Notes under the pieces: generated by a model
Told to the model about the DNA's origin: nothing
What the model saw: only the letters and a program-made list of their open reading frames with translations
Database searches by the model: none
Part shown: piece by piece, positions 5,122-6,503 of the stretch
Numbering within the stretch: the stretch's first letter is position 1
Layout of the letters: every line of letters starts with the position of its first letter
Position numbers and translations under genes: made by a program
NCBI GenBank assembly: GCA_947624365.1
Contig: CANQJY010000053.1
Location: forward strand, 1 to 6,503
DNA length: 6,503 bases
From: an uncultured Clostridia bacterium
GTDB lineage: Bacteria; Bacillota; Clostridia; TANB77; CAG-508
Reading direction: 5' to 3'

Positions 5122-6415
5122 ATGAAAACAGTAGCTTTTATAACTTTAGGTTGCAAAGTTAATCAATATGAAACAAATGCAATGGCACAAAAATTAAAAA
5201 ACCATGGTTATAAAATTGTAGAACACAACCAAAAGGCAGATATTTATATTATAAATACATGTACAGTAACAAATATGTCAGACAGAAAATCAAGACAAAT
5301 GCTAAGAAAAGCAAAAGAAAACAATCCAAGTAGTAAAATTATTGCAGTAGGATGTTATGCACAAGTAGCAAAAGAAGAACTAGAAAAAATTGAATGTATA
5401 GATATTATTCTTGGAAATGAAGAGAAAGCAGATATTGTTACATATTGTGATGAAATAATGCAAGGAAAAAGAAGTTCCCAAAAAGAAAAAGAAGATATAT
5501 TTTCTGTAAAAGAATTTGCAGAATTTGGGGAAATTACTTACACTGAAAAAACAAGAGCTGTAATCAAAGTGCAAGATGGATGTGACCGATTTTGTTCATA
5601 TTGTATAATTCCATATGCTCGAGGTAGAGTAAGAAGCAGAAAACCAGAAAATATTATAAATGAAATCAAACGGAATAGCTAAAAAAGGAATTAAAGAAGT
5701 TGTAATCACAGGAATTCATGTTGCATCATATGGGAAAGATTTTGAAAAATATAAATTAATTGATTTATTAGAAGAAATAAATCAGATAGAAGGAATTCAA
5801 AGGATAAGATTAGGTTCTATAGAACCATTATTAATTACCGAGGAATTTGTACAAAGATTATCAAAATTAGAAAAAATTTGTGTTCATTTTCATTTATCCT
5901 TACAAAGTGGATGTGATGAAACACTAAAAAGGATGAATAGAAGGTACACAACAGAACAATTTAAAAATATTGTACAATTATTAAGAAATACATATCCAGA
6001 TGTTAATTTAACAACAGATATAATTGTAGGATTTCCAGGTGAAAGTGAAGAAGAATTTAATAAAACCTACAATTTTCTAAAGGATATTAAATTTTATAAA
6101 ATGCATATATTTCAATATTCTCCAAGAAAAGGGACAAAAGCAGCTAATTTACCAAAACAAGTTCCACCAGGAATAAAAGAAAAAAGAAGCAAAAAATTAA
6201 TTGCTTTATCAGACAATAATGAAAAGATATATAACAGTCAATACATAGGAAAACAAGTACAAGTATTGTGGGAAGAAGAAAAAAATAATATTTATAAAGG
6301 GCATACAAAAAATTATATGTTAGTAGAACGAAAAGGAACAGGTAATTTCATGCAAAATACAATAGAAACAGTAGAAATTCAAACTGCAAACGAACATAGT
6401 ATAATAGCAAAGTAA
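5122..6415 (+). pseudogene. mtaB: tRNA threonylcarbamoyladenosine methylthiotransferase MtaB, interrupted by a frameshift
   Basis: MtaB is a radical-SAM enzyme that methylthiolates t6A37 of tRNA to ms2t6A. The start is ATG 5122 with AAAGGA 8 bases upstream; the earlier in-frame GTG lies in the terminator. The N-terminal MTTase domain has cluster ligands C11 (TLGCKVNQYE), C47 (NTCTVTN) and C78 (VGCYAQ). The radical-SAM motif C154-DRF-C158-SY-C161 is followed by IIPYARGRVRSR. The first frame stops at 5680-5682 after IKRNS. The sequence continues in the +2-shifted frame with IAKKGIKEVVITGIHVASYG, LGSIEP, LSLQSGCDETLKRMNRRY, TTDIIVGFPGE and a C-terminal TRAM domain, to 6415. Removing one G at 5672-5673 (CGG to CG) restores EIKRIAKKG and a protein of about 430 residues, normal for MtaB. 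No stop or decay exists elsewhere, so this is either a very recent mutation or a sequencing/assembly error. The second part could start at ATG 5660 but would lack the iron-sulfur cluster cysteines. Confidence 0.93.
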
Positions 6416-6430
6416 ATTGAACAAGGAACC

Positions 6431-6461
6431 TGTAACAAAATTGTAACAAACGTGTAACAAA
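6431..6461 (+). promoter_or_regulatory. Three TGTAACAAA direct repeats at 11-bp spacing, candidate response-regulator box
   Basis: Identical nonamers start at 6431, 6442 and 6453, one helical turn apart. A possible -10 (TATAAA, 6469-6474) follows at a distance where the repeats would replace the -35. Tandem 11-bp half-sites of TGTNA-type sequence are the hallmark of PhoB/PhoP-like (OmpR-family) boxes, so phosphate-type activation of a gene just beyond the window is a reasonable guess. The gene itself is not visible. No terminator for mtaB is seen in this stretch. Confidence 0.55.
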
Positions 6462-6489
6462 TATTTAATATAAAAAACAAGAAAATGGC

Positions 6490-6503
6490 TTGATAAATTT
6501 TAA
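6490..6503 (+). promoter_or_regulatory. Possible promoter -35 region cut by the window end
   Basis: TTGATAAATTTT at 6490-6501 repeats the first 12 bases of the mreB promoter (3978-3989). It may be the -35 and early spacer of another promoter, but the -10 would lie outside the window. Confidence 0.25.

Noticed and set aside
4281..5574. Minus-strand open frames opposite mreB and mtaB
   Set aside because: They mirror conserved genes and lack ribosome sites; the plus-strand assignments are certain.
5660..5690. Programmed ribosomal frameshift in mtaB
   Set aside because: There is no slippery heptamer or A-run before the stop, and MtaB is not known to use frameshifting.

Overview
This window joins two unlike pieces of DNA. 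Positions 1 to about 3923 are the right-hand part of what reads as an integrated filamentous phage (inovirus-type) genome. Positions from about 3925 to the end are ordinary chromosome of a very AT-rich, low-GC Gram-positive bacterium, probably Clostridia or a related Firmicute. The host call rests on strong AGGAGG-type ribosome binding sites, an A-rich coding strand, an MreB-family gene and the tRNA methylthiotransferase gene mtaB. TGA is a normal stop (zot-like gene, pIII-like gene) and Trp is TGG, which argues against the Mollicutes code.

The phage part, all on the + strand, runs: 3' end of a Zot/pI-type assembly ATPase (1-438); a 47-residue membrane peptide (416-559); a 96-residue protein with a C-terminal membrane anchor (560-850); a 557-residue pIII-like tip/adsorption protein with signal peptide, ectodomain, Gly-rich linker, heptad coil and C-terminal anchor (853-2526); a two-segment membrane protein in the pVI position (2523-2795); a gene-free stretch with a large hairpin (2832-2871); an HUH rolling-circle Rep (2940-3665); and an 88-residue protein with an optimal Shine-Dalgarno site (3623-3889). 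The structural genes overlap or abut, so they look like one translationally coupled operon, and four of the six phage genes whose starts are visible use an AAGGGGG ribosome site. The remaining phage genes (start of zot, any integrase, single-strand binding protein or other coat genes) would lie left of the window.

A 13-bp perfect inverted repeat (3894-3923) follows the last phage gene and marks the approximate boundary. The coding strand switches there from T-rich to A-rich. A textbook sigma-A promoter (TTGATA, 17 bp, TATAAT) then drives mreB (4060-5064), which ends in an intrinsic terminator. mtaB follows (5122-6415) but is split by what looks like a single extra G near 5672. The window ends in an intergenic region with three TGTAACAAA repeats at exact 11-bp spacing, which resembles a response-regulator box for an unseen downstream gene.

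In the phage, Rep would make the single-stranded genome by rolling-circle replication. The ATPase would drive extrusion of the particle through the envelope. The pIII-, pVI- and small membrane-like proteins would form coat and tip. The host genes serve cell-shape control and tRNA modification and are functionally unrelated to the phage.
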